A stretch of 49,175 nt of DNA from Halopiger djelfimassiliensis (GTDB taxonomy: Archaea > Halobacteriota > Halobacteria > Halobacteriales > Natrialbaceae), in NCBI RefSeq assembly GCF_000455365.1, contig NZ_HG315684.1, positions 148,588-197,762 on the forward strand, read 5' to 3'. The notes beneath the pieces are model-generated. The model was not told the DNA's origin and searched no databases. It worked only from the letters and a program-made list of their open reading frames with translations. Position 1 is the stretch's first letter; every line of letters begins with the position of its first letter. Position numbers and translations under genes: made by a program. This document shows, piece by piece, positions 28,358 through 37,463 of this stretch.

Positions 28358-28953
28358 TCCAGACCGACCTCCGGCGCGGTCGTCGTCTGGAGGTGGTCGT
28401 GAACGTACGACTCGAGGGCGGCCCGCGTCCGATCCGTGGAGTGGTCGACCGCGACGTGTCGGGCCTGTGCGCCGTTGAGCACGGTCACGAGGAAATCGGC
28501 CGTCTCGTCCGGATCGATCCCCTCCCGGACGAGTCCGCGATCCTGACCCGCCTCGAGCAGCGATCGAAACCGGTCGTGTAACAGTCGATCGAACGCGGCG
28601 AGTTCGGTTCGAAACCGCTCGTCGTACGGTCCCTGTGCTTTGATCTCGAGCAGCGCCGTTCGGAACTCGAGCCGGGAATCCTCTTCTTCCGGACCGAGGT
28701 AGGTTTCGATCAACGAGAGCAACTGCTCGATCGGCGTCTCCCCCTCGAGCGTCTCGATCCGCTCGGCGAACGACGCGGTGAGATAGTCGAGCAGCGAATA
28801 GAGGAGGTCCTGTTTGCTCTCGTAATGGTAGTGAAGGGCGGCTTTACTCTTCGATGATTCATCCGCGATATCCTGCATCCGAAGCGACGCGTACCCGTGC
28901 TTGCAAAGCGCCGCGTAGGTCGCATCCATGAGTTCGTCGGTCGTCTCGTTCAT
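28354..28953 (-). CDS. TetR/AcrR-family repressor of the MATE operon
   Basis: 199 residues. The N-terminal HTH has TDELMDATYAALCKHGYASLRMQDIADESSKSKAALHYHYESKQDLL, the TetR signature with recognition helix SKAALHYHY. The helical C-terminal ligand domain is of QacR/AcrR size. Two copies of a 16-bp palindrome just upstream are obvious operator candidates, so it probably represses itself and the transporter until an inducer binds. Confidence 0.93.
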   Translation of the reverse strand: MNETTDELMDATYAALCKHGYASLRMQDIADESSKSKAALHYHYESKQDLLYSLLDYLTASFAERIETLEGETPIEQLLSLIETYLGPEEEDSRLEFRTALLEIKAQGPYDERFRTELAAFDRLLHDRFRSLLEAGQDRGLVREGIDPDETADFLVTVLNGAQARHVAVDHSTDRTRAALESYVHDHLQTTTAPEVGLE

Positions 28954-28961
28954 GTCTTTGA

Positions 28962-28977
28962 CTGACCGTCCAGTCAG
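28962..28977 (-). promoter_or_regulatory. TetR operator copy 1
   Basis: CTGACCGTCCAGTCAG, arms CTGAC/GTCAG, lies 8 bases upstream of the TetR ATG at 28953. It is identical to copy 2 except for one base in the centre. Confidence 0.75.
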
Positions 28978-28989
28978 TTCCTGTTCTAA

Positions 28990-29005
28990 CTGACCGGCCA
29001 GTCAG
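28990..29005 (-). promoter_or_regulatory. TetR operator copy 2
   Basis: CTGACCGGCCAGTCAG, a dyad of the same arms, is spaced 28 bases centre to centre from copy 1. The two sites bracket the expected initiation region of the tetR-MATE mRNA. Confidence 0.75.
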
Positions 29006-29092
29006 GTAAGTATCTTGCGTGGGCACCCGTCACACGAACACGTTCGCGCGGCCGACGGCCGCGGCGGACGAGGCGAACGCCGTGGACGGCCG

Positions 29093-30643
29093 TCAGTCGC
29101 CGATCCAGTCCGCGAAACTCCCCTCGAGCAGCGTCTCCCGCTGGCGGCGCACGTACCGGCGTTGCATGGTCTCGATGGCGTCGGCCAGATCCGAGCCCGC
29201 CTCGATCCGGTCCCGAACGAGACTACGTTTCCAGCGGGCCGGCGTCACTCCTTGCCGGACGCGCCGCCGGAGCGGATAGAGGTACTTCGCGGCCTCTTCG
29301 TCGGTCAGCCCGCGGCTGGTGAGGCCGTCCTCGGCATGGGCGAGCAGGTCCTCGTACAGCGCGAGGCGGTCGGTCGTCTCCTTGCCGTCGTTCGTGATCC
29401 AGCGCAACTCGGCCTCGAGCCCGTCACGCATCGCGGCGTAGAAGTTCTGGCGGGCGAATTGCCAGTCGAGCTCGAGGACGGGATGCTCGAGTCGCGTCAA
29501 GCTCTCCATCAGGCCGGCAAACGCCGCGAGAAACGACACGGAGTCCCGGACCGTCGGCTGGGCAGGGATCGGACGGAACTCGATGCGGGCGTTCGCGGCG
29601 GACCGGGTCGGTCCGCCGAAGACCGGCCGAACCCACCGCCAGTAGGTCCCGTGTTTGCGCCGGAAGTGTGGGAACCTGTCGTCGAACCGTTCGCCGGGTT
29701 CGACGGGCATCGGGACGATCGTCTCGTCGGCGGCGATCCGATCGATCGCTTCCTCGACGGTCTCGAGGTCCTTCGGAAAGCGAACTTTGCCGTCGCCGGT
29801 CGAGGGATCGTTCAACACGGTCTCGAAGACGCTGATTCGGTGTTCCATCCAGGCGTCCGCGAGGACTGCCTCCGGCGTCGCGTCGTCGTAACAGTCCGGC
29901 GGGAAAAACGGGGAGTTGACACCGAGCGCAAGAAGCGGCCCCGCCACGCGGACCGCGTAGTTGAAGTAGTCGGGTAGATCGGGCGCGTGTGGCACCTGAT
30001 AGTGGGGCTGGATCGACGTGATGAGACTCTCCGGCATGACGGTGTCGGCCTCCAGCGAGACGTGCGGAGCGTCGATGCACATGCCCGCGGCCCGGGCCCG
30101 ATCGGTGTTTGCCATCGCGTGGTAGCGCGCCGAGTCGCTCATGTTCGTCGCGACCCGGATCGGCCGTTCCTCACCGTCGGCGCTTACCGTCGTTCGCTCG
30201 ACGCTGTCGGTGAGGTAGGTCGTCGCGTCCTCGCCTTCGGGCGGAATCGTCCAGAGCCCGTCGCTGACCAGCCGCATCCGTTCGGACTGGGTCACGTCAA
30301 GCGCCGTCCGGAGCCTGGCCTTGACCTCCGCCTCCTGTGCGGTCAGCCCGTCGGCGTTCAGCGGCTGCGGGCTCGTCGTCATCTCGGCGTTGTGCAACCC
30401 CAGTTCCTTCTCGAAGCCGATCAACTCGAGCAGCCGACGCGGAACCCGCCGGAGCGCACAGTCGTCGGCCTTGACCGCGTAGAACTCGTACTCGAGGCCG
30501 ACGATCGCCTGCGGATTGTCGAACACGCCGTCCTCGACGGCGTCTTTGATCACCTCGGCGTCCGCCTCGGCCCGCTCGCGGAACCCATCGGCGTCGACCG
30601 AAAGTACCTCCGCGACCCGTGCGGCGAGCTCCTCCTCTGGCAT
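29093..30643 (-). CDS. Glutamate-cysteine ligase family (GCS2-like) protein
   Basis: 516 residues. IVGLEYEFYAVKADDCALRRVPRRLLELIGFEKELGLHNAEMTTSPQPLN and RIEFRPIPAQPTVRDSVSF are motifs of the carboxylate-amine ligase family to which gamma-glutamylcysteine synthetases belong. Haloarchaea use gamma-glutamylcysteine as their main thiol, so such a role is possible, but this form is longer than the usual GshA and its substrates cannot be read. ATG at 30643 is chosen; the frame stays open upstream without conserved sequence. Confidence 0.75.
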   Translation of the reverse strand: MPEEELAARVAEVLSVDADGFRERAEADAEVIKDAVEDGVFDNPQAIVGLEYEFYAVKADDCALRRVPRRLLELIGFEKELGLHNAEMTTSPQPLNADGLTAQEAEVKARLRTALDVTQSERMRLVSDGLWTIPPEGEDATTYLTDSVERTTVSADGEERPIRVATNMSDSARYHAMANTDRARAAGMCIDAPHVSLEADTVMPESLITSIQPHYQVPHAPDLPDYFNYAVRVAGPLLALGVNSPFFPPDCYDDATPEAVLADAWMEHRISVFETVLNDPSTGDGKVRFPKDLETVEEAIDRIAADETIVPMPVEPGERFDDRFPHFRRKHGTYWRWVRPVFGGPTRSAANARIEFRPIPAQPTVRDSVSFLAAFAGLMESLTRLEHPVLELDWQFARQNFYAAMRDGLEAELRWITNDGKETTDRLALYEDLLAHAEDGLTSRGLTDEEAAKYLYPLRRRVRQGVTPARWKRSLVRDRIEAGSDLADAIETMQRRYVRRQRETLLEGSFADWIGD

Positions 30644-30789
30644 ACGTCCGTGTGTGCGCTCAACTGCCTTGAAAGGTCGTCCTCGAGTGGACGTCGAACA
30701 GCTGTCTCCACCAGAGCACTCCGGCGCTGGCGGCCACCACCCACCGCGTCTCAGAACCGTTTTAGGCACCCCGGCGATACACACCCCCG

Positions 30790-32517
30790 ATGGAGTTCGC
30801 CACGTTCGCCGACCGCGCCGGGACGATCGAAGCCGAGCCCGCGGATCTCGAGGTCGTCGCCCACGTCAGGGACCTGCTCGAGGCGGCCGCCGACGGGAGC
30901 GGCCGAGCCGCGGACGACGGGGACCCGCGAACCGTCGAGATCGTCGCCCGGTTCGTCCAGGGCCGGGTCTTTCCGGCATGGGACTCGACGACGCTGGATA
31001 TCGGTCCGACGACGTGTTACGAGGCGATCGCACGCGCGGCGGGTACGAACGTCGACGCCGACGACGTGGAGGACCGCCTCGCTGAGATCGGCGAGATCGG
31101 CGACGTGGCTGCGAGTTACGACTTCGGCGGCCAGCAGGGGCTCGGCGCGTTCACCGGCGGTGGCGACTCGGACGCCCTCACGGTCCGCGAGGTCTACGAG
31201 ACGCTGACGGAGCTTGCAGCGGCCGAAGGGTCGGGCAGCCAGGACCGCAAGATCGACCTCCTCTTCGGGCTCTTCAATCGCTGCTCGAGCGCCGAAGCGA
31301 GATACCTCGCCCGACTCGTCCTTTCGGAGATGCGCATCGGCGTCGGCGAGGGAACGGTCAGGGATGCCACCGCCGACGCGTTCGACGTCCCCGTCGAGCA
31401 CGTCGAGCGCGCGCTGCAGGTCTCGAACGATTACGGCGAGGTCGCCCGCATCGCCGACGAGGCCGGCGTCGACGGACTCGACGCGATGGACCTCGAGATC
31501 GGCCGCCCCGTGCAGGCGATGCTCGCCCAGGCGGGCACCGTCACCGACGCGATCGAGGAGTGGGACGCCGCCGCCGTCGAGTGGAAATACGACGGGGCAC
31601 GGATCCAGTTGCACCACGATCCCACGGCCGACGGCGCGGAGACGCGGGTCTTCTCGCGGAACATGGAGGAGGTTACCGACGCGCTTCCGGAGGTCGTCGA
31701 GTTCGCCGCCGAAACGCTCGACGTGCCGACGATCCTCGACGGCGAGGTGGTGGCCGTCGACGAGGCCGGCGACCCGCTCCCGTTTCAGGAGGTCCTCAAG
31801 CGGTTCCGGCGAAAACACGACGTCGCGAAAGCCCGCGAGGAGGTCACCGTTCGCCCCGTCTTCTTCGACTGTCTGCACGCTGACGGGGCCGATCTGCTCG
31901 GGGAGCCGTTGACGTCCCGACACGAGCGACTCGAGGCGGTCCTGACCGACGCCGCGGACGCCGACCCGGAACCCGTCGAGGGGTTGTCCCTGCTCTGGCT
32001 GACCGACGACCCGGACGAGATCGAGTCGATCGACGCCGACGCGCTCGAAGCGGGACACGAGGGGATCATGCTCAAAGATCCCGAGTCGACGTACTCGCCG
32101 GGCCGCCGGGGCAAACACTGGCGCAAGCGCAAACCCGACGTCGAAACCCTCGACTGCGTGGTGACCGGTGCCGAGTGGGGCGAAGGCCGGCGGGCGACGT
32201 ATCTGGGCACCTTCGAGCTGTCAGTCCGCGACGGAGACGAGCTTGAGACCGTCGGCAAGGTTGCAACCGGCATCACCGACGAGAAACTCGCCGAACTGAC
32301 CGAGTTGCTCGAACCCCACATCGCCGCCGAGGAGGGACAGGCGGTCGAACTCGAGCCGGCGGTCGTCTTCGAGGTCGGCTACGAGGAGATCCAGACCTCG
32401 CCGACCTACTCCGCCGGTTATGCCCTGCGGTTCCCGCGGTTTGTGGGGGTCCGCCACGACAAAGCCCCCGCCGACGCCGACACGCTCGAGCGCGTGGAGT
32501 CACTTCAGTCGTCCTAA
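30790..32517 (+). CDS. ligA: ATP-dependent DNA ligase
   Basis: 575 residues. Joins nicks in replication and repair. The N-terminal DNA-binding domain (1-235) is followed by the adenylation domain with active-site Lys in EWKYDGARIQ (K266), the metal-binding ILDGEVVAVD, EGIMLKDPESTYSPGRRGKHWRKRKP, and an OB fold with VVTGAEWGEGRR. CCGTTTTAGGC at 30758-30768 is a TATA candidate about 25 bases before ATG 30790. Confidence 0.96.
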   Translation: MEFATFADRAGTIEAEPADLEVVAHVRDLLEAAADGSGRAADDGDPRTVEIVARFVQGRVFPAWDSTTLDIGPTTCYEAIARAAGTNVDADDVEDRLAEIGEIGDVAASYDFGGQQGLGAFTGGGDSDALTVREVYETLTELAAAEGSGSQDRKIDLLFGLFNRCSSAEARYLARLVLSEMRIGVGEGTVRDATADAFDVPVEHVERALQVSNDYGEVARIADEAGVDGLDAMDLEIGRPVQAMLAQAGTVTDAIEEWDAAAVEWKYDGARIQLHHDPTADGAETRVFSRNMEEVTDALPEVVEFAAETLDVPTILDGEVVAVDEAGDPLPFQEVLKRFRRKHDVAKAREEVTVRPVFFDCLHADGADLLGEPLTSRHERLEAVLTDAADADPEPVEGLSLLWLTDDPDEIESIDADALEAGHEGIMLKDPESTYSPGRRGKHWRKRKPDVETLDCVVTGAEWGEGRRATYLGTFELSVRDGDELETVGKVATGITDEKLAELTELLEPHIAAEEGQAVELEPAVVFEVGYEEIQTSPTYSAGYALRFPRFVGVRHDKAPADADTLERVESLQSS

Positions 32518-32612
32518 CGCGAAGCGCTGAGAGGCGACCCGTCGTCGCCGTCCCGATCCACGATCGAAGACAGGTAAGCACCCTTAAGAGCCACCGGCAA
32601 CAGGATTGGCGT

Positions 32613-33764
32613 ATGAAACCGCGCGACCTGTCCGATCACGTCGCCTACGAGGCGGGTCGAGGCATCGAGGAAGTCGCCCGCGAACTCGGGCGCGATCCCT
32701 CGGAGTTCGTCAAACTCGCCTCGAACGAGAACCCACACGGGCCGTCGCCGGCGGCCGCCGTGGCGATCCGCGAGGCCGCCTCGAGCGCCAGTTCCTATCC
32801 GAAAGCCGCCCACGCGGACCTCACCGCGGCGCTTGCCGACCGCTGGGGCGTCGACGAGGAGCAGATCTGGCTGGCAAACGGCGGGGACGGAGCGATCGAC
32901 TACCTCTCGCGGGCCACGCTCGAGCCCGGCGAGACGGCGCTGGTTCCGACGCCGGGCTTTGCGTACTACGGAATGAGTTCCCGGTTCCACCACGGTGGCG
33001 TCCGCGAGTACGCGCTCGAGCGCGAGGACGACTTCGCCCAGACCGCCGAAACCGTCCGCTCGGCGTACGACGGCGATCGGCTGGTCTATCTCACGAGCCC
33101 GCACAACCCCACTGGATCGACCATTCCGCTCGAGGAGATCGCCGCACTCGCCGACGCGACCGACGATGAGACGCTGCTGGTCGTCGACGAAGCCTACGGC
33201 GAGTTCGCCGACCGCGATAGCGCCGTCTCGCTGCTCGAGGGTCGGAACGGGTTCGATTCTCGCGACGACGTCGCCGTGTTGCGGACGTTCTCGAAGGCCT
33301 ACGGACTGGCCGGCGTTCGGCTCGGTTACGCCGTCGCCCCCGAGGAATGGGCCGACGCCTACGCCCGCGTGAACACGCCCTTCGCCGCGAGCGAACTCGC
33401 CTGCCGGGCGGGCCTCGCCGCCATCGAGGACGACGAACACGTCGAACGCACCGTCGAAACGGTCCGCGAGTCCCGTGCGTCCATGTGCGAGGAGATCGAT
33501 GCCCACGTCTGGGACAGCGAGGGGAACTTCGTGCTCGTCGACGTCGGCGATGCCACCGCCGTCGCCGAGGAGATGCAGGAACGGGGCGTCATCGTCCGTG
33601 ACTGTACGAGTTTCGGACTGCCGGGCTGTGTTCGGATCACGTGTGGCACCGAGGCGGAGACCGAACGGGCGGTCGAGACGATAAACGACGTTCTCGCGGA
33701 CCGCGACGAACCGGCGGCCGTCGATGCCGACGAAAGCGCCGACACGGAGGTGCCCGACACGTGA
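32613..33764 (+). CDS. hisC: Histidinol-phosphate aminotransferase
   Basis: 383 residues. A PLP enzyme that moves an amino group to imidazole-acetol phosphate in histidine synthesis. KLASNENPHGPSP, TSPHNPTGSTIP and TFSKAYGLAGVRLGY with the PLP Lys (K228) are typical. CCTTAAG at about 32582-32588 is the TATA candidate, so the mRNA is probably leaderless. Its stop overlaps the GTG of the next gene (GTGA). Histidine genes are scattered in haloarchaea, so its isolation is not odd. Confidence 0.93.
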   Translation: MKPRDLSDHVAYEAGRGIEEVARELGRDPSEFVKLASNENPHGPSPAAAVAIREAASSASSYPKAAHADLTAALADRWGVDEEQIWLANGGDGAIDYLSRATLEPGETALVPTPGFAYYGMSSRFHHGGVREYALEREDDFAQTAETVRSAYDGDRLVYLTSPHNPTGSTIPLEEIAALADATDDETLLVVDEAYGEFADRDSAVSLLEGRNGFDSRDDVAVLRTFSKAYGLAGVRLGYAVAPEEWADAYARVNTPFAASELACRAGLAAIEDDEHVERTVETVRESRASMCEEIDAHVWDSEGNFVLVDVGDATAVAEEMQERGVIVRDCTSFGLPGCVRITCGTEAETERAVETINDVLADRDEPAAVDADESADTEVPDT

Positions 33765-34297
33765 GACTCGTCGTGACGGGCACGCCGGGCACCGGGAAGA
33801 CGACCGCGACCCGACGGCTCGCGTCCCGACTCGAGGCCGACGACTCGCTGCCGGCGCTCGAGGTCGTCCACCTCAACGAGGTGCTCGAAGACGAAGGGCT
33901 ATACACCGAGGTCGACGCCGAGCGGGAGAGCAAGGTCGCGGACCTCGACGCCCTCGCGGAACGGCTCGAGGGGCGGGACGACGCCGTCATCGAGTCACAC
34001 CTCGCCCACCACTTCGAGGCCGACCGCGTTGCCGTCCTTCGGTGCCATCCGGAGACGCTCGAGGATCGCCTCCGAGAACGCGGCGAATCAGAGGCGAAGG
34101 CCCGCGAGAACGCCGAAAGCGAGGCGCTCGATGTCATCCTCTCGGAGGCCGTCGAGGCCCACGGGCTCGAGTCGGTCTACGAGATCGAGACGACCGAGCG
34201 CGATCCCGACGCGGTTGCGGACGAACTCGAGGCCGTCATCACGGGGGAGCGAGCGCCAAGCGCCGGAGCGGTCGACTTCGTGGGGTATCTCGGATGA
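33761..34297 (+). CDS. Fap7/hCINAP-type adenylate kinase
   Basis: 178 residues. P-loop GTPGTGKTTATRRLA at 7-21 and the NMP-kinase-like lid region (ADRVAVLRCHPETLEDRLRERGESEAKARENAESEALDVI) place it in the archaeal Fap7 group, which converts AMP and ATP to ADP and also works in small ribosomal subunit assembly. GTG start by overlap with hisC, and its own stop overlaps the next ATG (ATGA). Confidence 0.88.
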   Translation: MRLVVTGTPGTGKTTATRRLASRLEADDSLPALEVVHLNEVLEDEGLYTEVDAERESKVADLDALAERLEGRDDAVIESHLAHHFEADRVAVLRCHPETLEDRLRERGESEAKARENAESEALDVILSEAVEAHGLESVYEIETTERDPDAVADELEAVITGERAPSAGAVDFVGYLG

Positions 34298-34905
34298 CGC
34301 TCGATAAGTTCCGGCCGTACGTTTCCCGATTCCTCGACCCGTTCGTCAAGGGGTTCGACCGCGCCGGACTGACTCCGAACGGGGTGAGCGTCCTCGCGTT
34401 CGGAATGGCCGTCCTCGCCGCAGTCGGGTTCTTCCTCGGCGGTCGAGCGGACCCGATCTGGTACGTCGCGGCGGCGACGCTGGTGTTTCTCAACGGGTGG
34501 CTCGACATCGTCGACGGCGCGCTCGCTCGCAGACAGGACGTCGCGTCGGCCGCCGGGGATCTGCTCGATCACGTTCTCGATCGGTACGCCGACATCGTCA
34601 TCATCGGCGGGCTGGCCGCAGGCGTCGCGGACTACCTGCTCGGCTTTCTCGCGGTGACCGGCGTCGTGTTGACCTCGTATCTCGGAACGCAGGCACAGGC
34701 CGTCGGCCTCGATCGGGTCTACGGCGGTCTCGTCGGGCGGGCCGACCGGCTGGCGATCATCGGGATCGTCGGCTTCCTCGCGTACCCGATTCCCGGCGAG
34801 TACGGCGGGCTCACGTTGATCGGCTGGCTGCTCGTGTTCCTCGCGGCCGTCGGGCACCTGACCGCGCTCCAGCGGTTCGCTTACGCCTGGTCGGCCCTCG
34901 ACTGA
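34294..34905 (+). CDS. CDP-alcohol phosphatidyltransferase (archaetidylinositol phosphate synthase-like)
   Basis: 203 residues, integral membrane protein with five or six helices. The motif DGALARRQDVASAAGDLLDHVLD fits D-G-x2-A-R-x8-G-x3-D-x3-D exactly, so the metal and catalytic Asp residues are intact. Members attach inositol or other alcohol phosphates to CDP-archaeol. The partner alcohol cannot be read; archaetidylinositol phosphate synthase is the usual archaeal assignment. Third gene of the hisC operon. Confidence 0.88.
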   Translation: MTLDKFRPYVSRFLDPFVKGFDRAGLTPNGVSVLAFGMAVLAAVGFFLGGRADPIWYVAAATLVFLNGWLDIVDGALARRQDVASAAGDLLDHVLDRYADIVIIGGLAAGVADYLLGFLAVTGVVLTSYLGTQAQAVGLDRVYGGLVGRADRLAIIGIVGFLAYPIPGEYGGLTLIGWLLVFLAAVGHLTALQRFAYAWSALD

Positions 34906-34967
34906 AACCGCTTTCGTGGCGGACTCTCGCCGCATGGTTTATCACCCGCCGCGATATAGATTCTCGC

Positions 34968-35525
34968 ATGGTTCAGTGTGAGATGTGTGGCGCTGAGACG
35001 TCGTCCCCGAAGACCATCAAAGTCGAGGGTGCGCAGCTCGACGTCTGTGCGAACTGCACCGACTTCGGAACCGAAGTCACGCAGTCCTCGAGTTCGAGCA
35101 CGTCGACCAAGTACTCGACCGGGTCGGGATCGTCCGGGGGTTCGAGCGGCACGTCGACGGCGTCGGGATCGTCCGGGGGGTCGAGCGGCACTGCGAGTTC
35201 GTCGTCGGGTTCGCAGCACCGCTCGGACATGTTCGACGACATGGACCAGCTCGCGACCGACTACGACGAGCGCGTTCGGACGGCCCGCGAGAAGAACGGA
35301 CTCAGTCAGTCCGACCTCGCGAACGAGCTCAATGAGAAGGCGAGTCTCATCCGGAAGATCGAACGCGGCGACACCCTCCCGAGCGACCGCGTCCAGTCCA
35401 AACTCGAGCGGTTCCTCGAGATCGACCTGAGCGCCGAAGGAAGCTCCGGCGAGGATTCGGAGTGGTCCGGCGGCTCCTCCTCGGGCAGTTATACCCTCGG
35501 TGACGTCGTCAAGCGCAAGGACTGA
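34968..35525 (+). CDS. mbf1: Archaeal multiprotein bridging factor MBF1-like (zinc ribbon + HTH)
   Basis: 185 residues. The N-terminal zinc ribbon CEMCG...CANC (C4, C7, C27, C30) and the C-terminal XRE-type HTH (YDERVRTAREKNGLSQSDLANELNEKASLIRKIERGDTLPSD) are the aMBF1 layout, a ribosome/transcription-linked protein. The linker between them, 40-85, is Ser/Gly-rich and carries a tandem unit encoded by a 30-base repeat. TATA candidate GGTTTATC at 34936-34943, 25 bases before the ATG, fits a leaderless mRNA. Confidence 0.92.
   Translation: MVQCEMCGAETSSPKTIKVEGAQLDVCANCTDFGTEVTQSSSSSTSTKYSTGSGSSGGSSGTSTASGSSGGSSGTASSSSGSQHRSDMFDDMDQLATDYDERVRTAREKNGLSQSDLANELNEKASLIRKIERGDTLPSDRVQSKLERFLEIDLSAEGSSGEDSEWSGGSSSGSYTLGDVVKRKD
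35123..35191 (+). repeat. Imperfect 30-base direct repeat in the MBF1 linker
   Basis: Copies at 35123-35152 and 35162-35191 differ at one base. They encode the repeated linker unit GSSGGSSGT, so slippage could change linker length. Confidence 0.8.
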
Positions 35526-35660
35526 TCGGCGTCGGCGTCGTTGTCACCGTCCAGTCGGTCCCGCCGTTCGACGGACGGGCCGGGAGGCAATTCCGGGTTC
35601 GACCGATACCGACATCACTGACTCGCAAGCTATTTCTATCCCGGGACGGCCTTCTCTCCT

Positions 35661-36305
35661 ATGTTCGTTCTCGTTAACCTGAAGACGTATCCGTGCGATC
35701 CGATCGCGGTCGCGGAGGCGGTCCGCGACGTCGACGAAACGACCGACGCCCGGCTGGCCGTCGCGCCACAGGCGGCCCACATCGAACGCGTCGCCGAGAC
35801 CGGCGTCGAGACGTGGGCCCAGCACGTCGATCCCATCGAGCACGGGAGCAACACCGGCCACACGCTCGCCGAGTCCGTCGCGGATGCCGGTGCGGTCGGA
35901 ACCCTGATCAACCACTCCGAACGGCGACTGAAACTGGCGACCATCGACGGTGCCGTCCGGGCGGCCAACCGGGCGGACCTCGAGACCGTCGTCTGTGCGA
36001 ACAACCCGGCCCAGATCGGTGCCGCCGCGGCGCTTGGCCCCGACGCCGTCGCCGTCGAGCCGCCGGAACTGATCGGGACGGGAACGCCGGTCAGTCAGGC
36101 CGACCCCGATATCGTCGAGGACGCCGTCGGGGCGGCCGAAAACGTCGATCCCGATGTCTCGGTGCTCTGTGGGGCCGGGATCAGCACCGGCGACGACGTC
36201 GTCGCCGCCGGGGACCTCGGTGCCGAGGGCGTGTTGCTCGCAAGCGGCGTCGCGAAAGCCGACGACCCCCGCGCCGCGCTCGAGGATCTCGTCGACCCGC
36301 TCTGA
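35661..36305 (+). CDS. tpiA: Triosephosphate isomerase (archaeal type)
   Basis: 214 residues, the shorter archaeal form. Interconverts dihydroxyacetone phosphate and glyceraldehyde 3-phosphate. Catalytic residues are K8 (NLKTY), H85 (LINHSERR) and E133 ([10 protein letters not shown]). The phosphate loop [10 protein letters not shown] and [14 protein letters not shown] are present. The ATG at 35661 begins at the first strand, with CTATTTCTA about 30 bases before it. Confidence 0.96.
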   Translation: MFVLVNLKTYPCDPIAVAEAVRDVDETTDARLAVAPQAAHIERVAETGVETWAQHVDPIEHGSNTGHTLAESVADAGAVGTLINHSERRLKLATIDGAVRAANRADLETVVCANNPAQIGAAAALGPDAVAVEPPELIGTGTPVSQADPDIVEDAVGAAENVDPDVSVLCGAGISTGDDVVAAGDLGAEGVLLASGVAKADDPRAALEDLVDPL

Positions 36306-36364
36306 GCGAAGTCGAACGGACGGTTCGACCGCGTGTTTTTCAGCCGCCCCCTCGAAGACGTCGT

Positions 36365-36778
36365 ATGACCGACCAGCGGCCGGTGGCGGTCGCGCTCGAG
36401 AATCGGCTGATGAGCCACGGGATCTACGTGACGAGCGTTACACGGCTGACCGACGAACCACACGGTTCCGACGCCTGCGACGAGTCGCCGATCGTCGACG
36501 GTGCCGGAATCGCCCTCGAGTACGAGACCGTCGCCGAGACGCCCGCCGTCACGAGCGACGAGGTCGGGGCGGTGCTCCGGACGGTGCTTGCGGTCGCCGA
36601 GCAACGGGACTGGCGACCGGGCAGGCTCGAGGCGACGTCGCTGACGACCGACGGCGACGAACGCGGGTGTTGGCACGTCGAGCGCGAGTGGTTCGATCGA
36701 CTTTCCGACGGCCTCTCGGAGGTGGAGTTCTCACGGCGCGTTCTCGAGACGGTTCGATCCCCGTCGAGCGACGGGTAG
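36365..36778 (+). CDS. Haloarchaeal protein of unknown function, 137 residues
   Basis: Acidic, soluble, starting TDQRPVAVALENRLMSHGIYVTSVTRL and containing ALEYETVAE, VLRTVLAVAEQRDWRPGRLEATSLTTDG and a Trp-containing end (GCWHVEREWFDRL). It follows tpiA by 59 bases on the same strand and may be co-transcribed. Family not recognised. Confidence 0.65.
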   Translation: MTDQRPVAVALENRLMSHGIYVTSVTRLTDEPHGSDACDESPIVDGAGIALEYETVAETPAVTSDEVGAVLRTVLAVAEQRDWRPGRLEATSLTTDGDERGCWHVEREWFDRLSDGLSEVEFSRRVLETVRSPSSDG

Positions 36779-36851
36779 CCGCGTACACATAGAGATATTT
36801 ACCTCGCAGTCTTTATAATGATTCACTCTCCTCTTTTCTCTAGATTATCGT

Positions 36852-37463
36852 ATGACCGGAGAACAGGTCTTCGTTTCGCATGCCCCCGGAGACCTCGAAC
36901 TCGTGCAGGAACTGTTCTCCACGGTCAAGAACTTCCCGTTCGGCGTCCACATCGCGCTCGAAGAGGTCGAGTCCGGACGCTCGCGCAAGCGCCTCGAAGG
37001 ACGACTAGCCAACAGCGACATCGTCGTCGCGGTGTTGACCGATCGTGCGTCCAACAGCCAGTGGGTTAACCAGGAGACCGGCTACGCGCTGGCGAAGGGG
37101 ATCCCCGTGTTGCCCCTCTACGACGACGAGCACCACCGCGGCGGCTTCATCAGCGACGTCGAGGGCGTGAAGATCGATCGGGAAAACCCCTCGGTGACGA
37201 TCTTCAATCTCCTCTGTCGACTTCGTAGCGAACTCGCGCCGCTTGGTGCGCTTTCGGTTCCGAACTGGTACATCCGGTTCCCGTGTACGATCCCGAACTG
37301 CGACCACCCGGTCACGCTTGCGATCGAGCGAGACCAGACGAAACTCTGGAAACTCCACCGACACGGACAACTCCTCTCGGCCACCTGCGAGAACTGCGGT
37401 TCGACCTACTACTTCAACCCCGGAACCATCGGATACGTCCGCCGGGAGGACAGCGTCCGCTGA
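36852..37463 (+). CDS. TIR-domain protein with C-terminal zinc ribbon
   Basis: 203 residues. Residues 4-125 form a TIR fold: QVFVSHAPGDLELVQEL is strand A with helix A, LEEVESGRSR the BB-loop region, SDIVVAVLTDRASNSQWVNQETGYALAKGIPVLPLY the D-strand to E-strand part. E75 in NQETGYA is in the place of the catalytic Glu of NAD-cleaving TIR domains. Residues 140-195 add a zinc ribbon (C145, C150, C179, C182). TIR proteins of prokaryotes act as NADases or signal producers in defence and in cell control; this has no neighbouring effector or sensor gene. CTTTATAATG about 35 bases upstream is the promoter. Upstream DNA is AT-rich. Confidence 0.8.
   Translation: MTGEQVFVSHAPGDLELVQELFSTVKNFPFGVHIALEEVESGRSRKRLEGRLANSDIVVAVLTDRASNSQWVNQETGYALAKGIPVLPLYDDEHHRGGFISDVEGVKIDRENPSVTIFNLLCRLRSELAPLGALSVPNWYIRFPCTIPNCDHPVTLAIERDQTKLWKLHRHGQLLSATCENCGSTYYFNPGTIGYVRREDSVR

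Noticed and set aside
35113-35195. Possible CRISPR-like or mobile repeat
   Set aside because: The two 30-base copies keep the reading frame inside the Ser/Gly linker of MBF1 and are only two in number.
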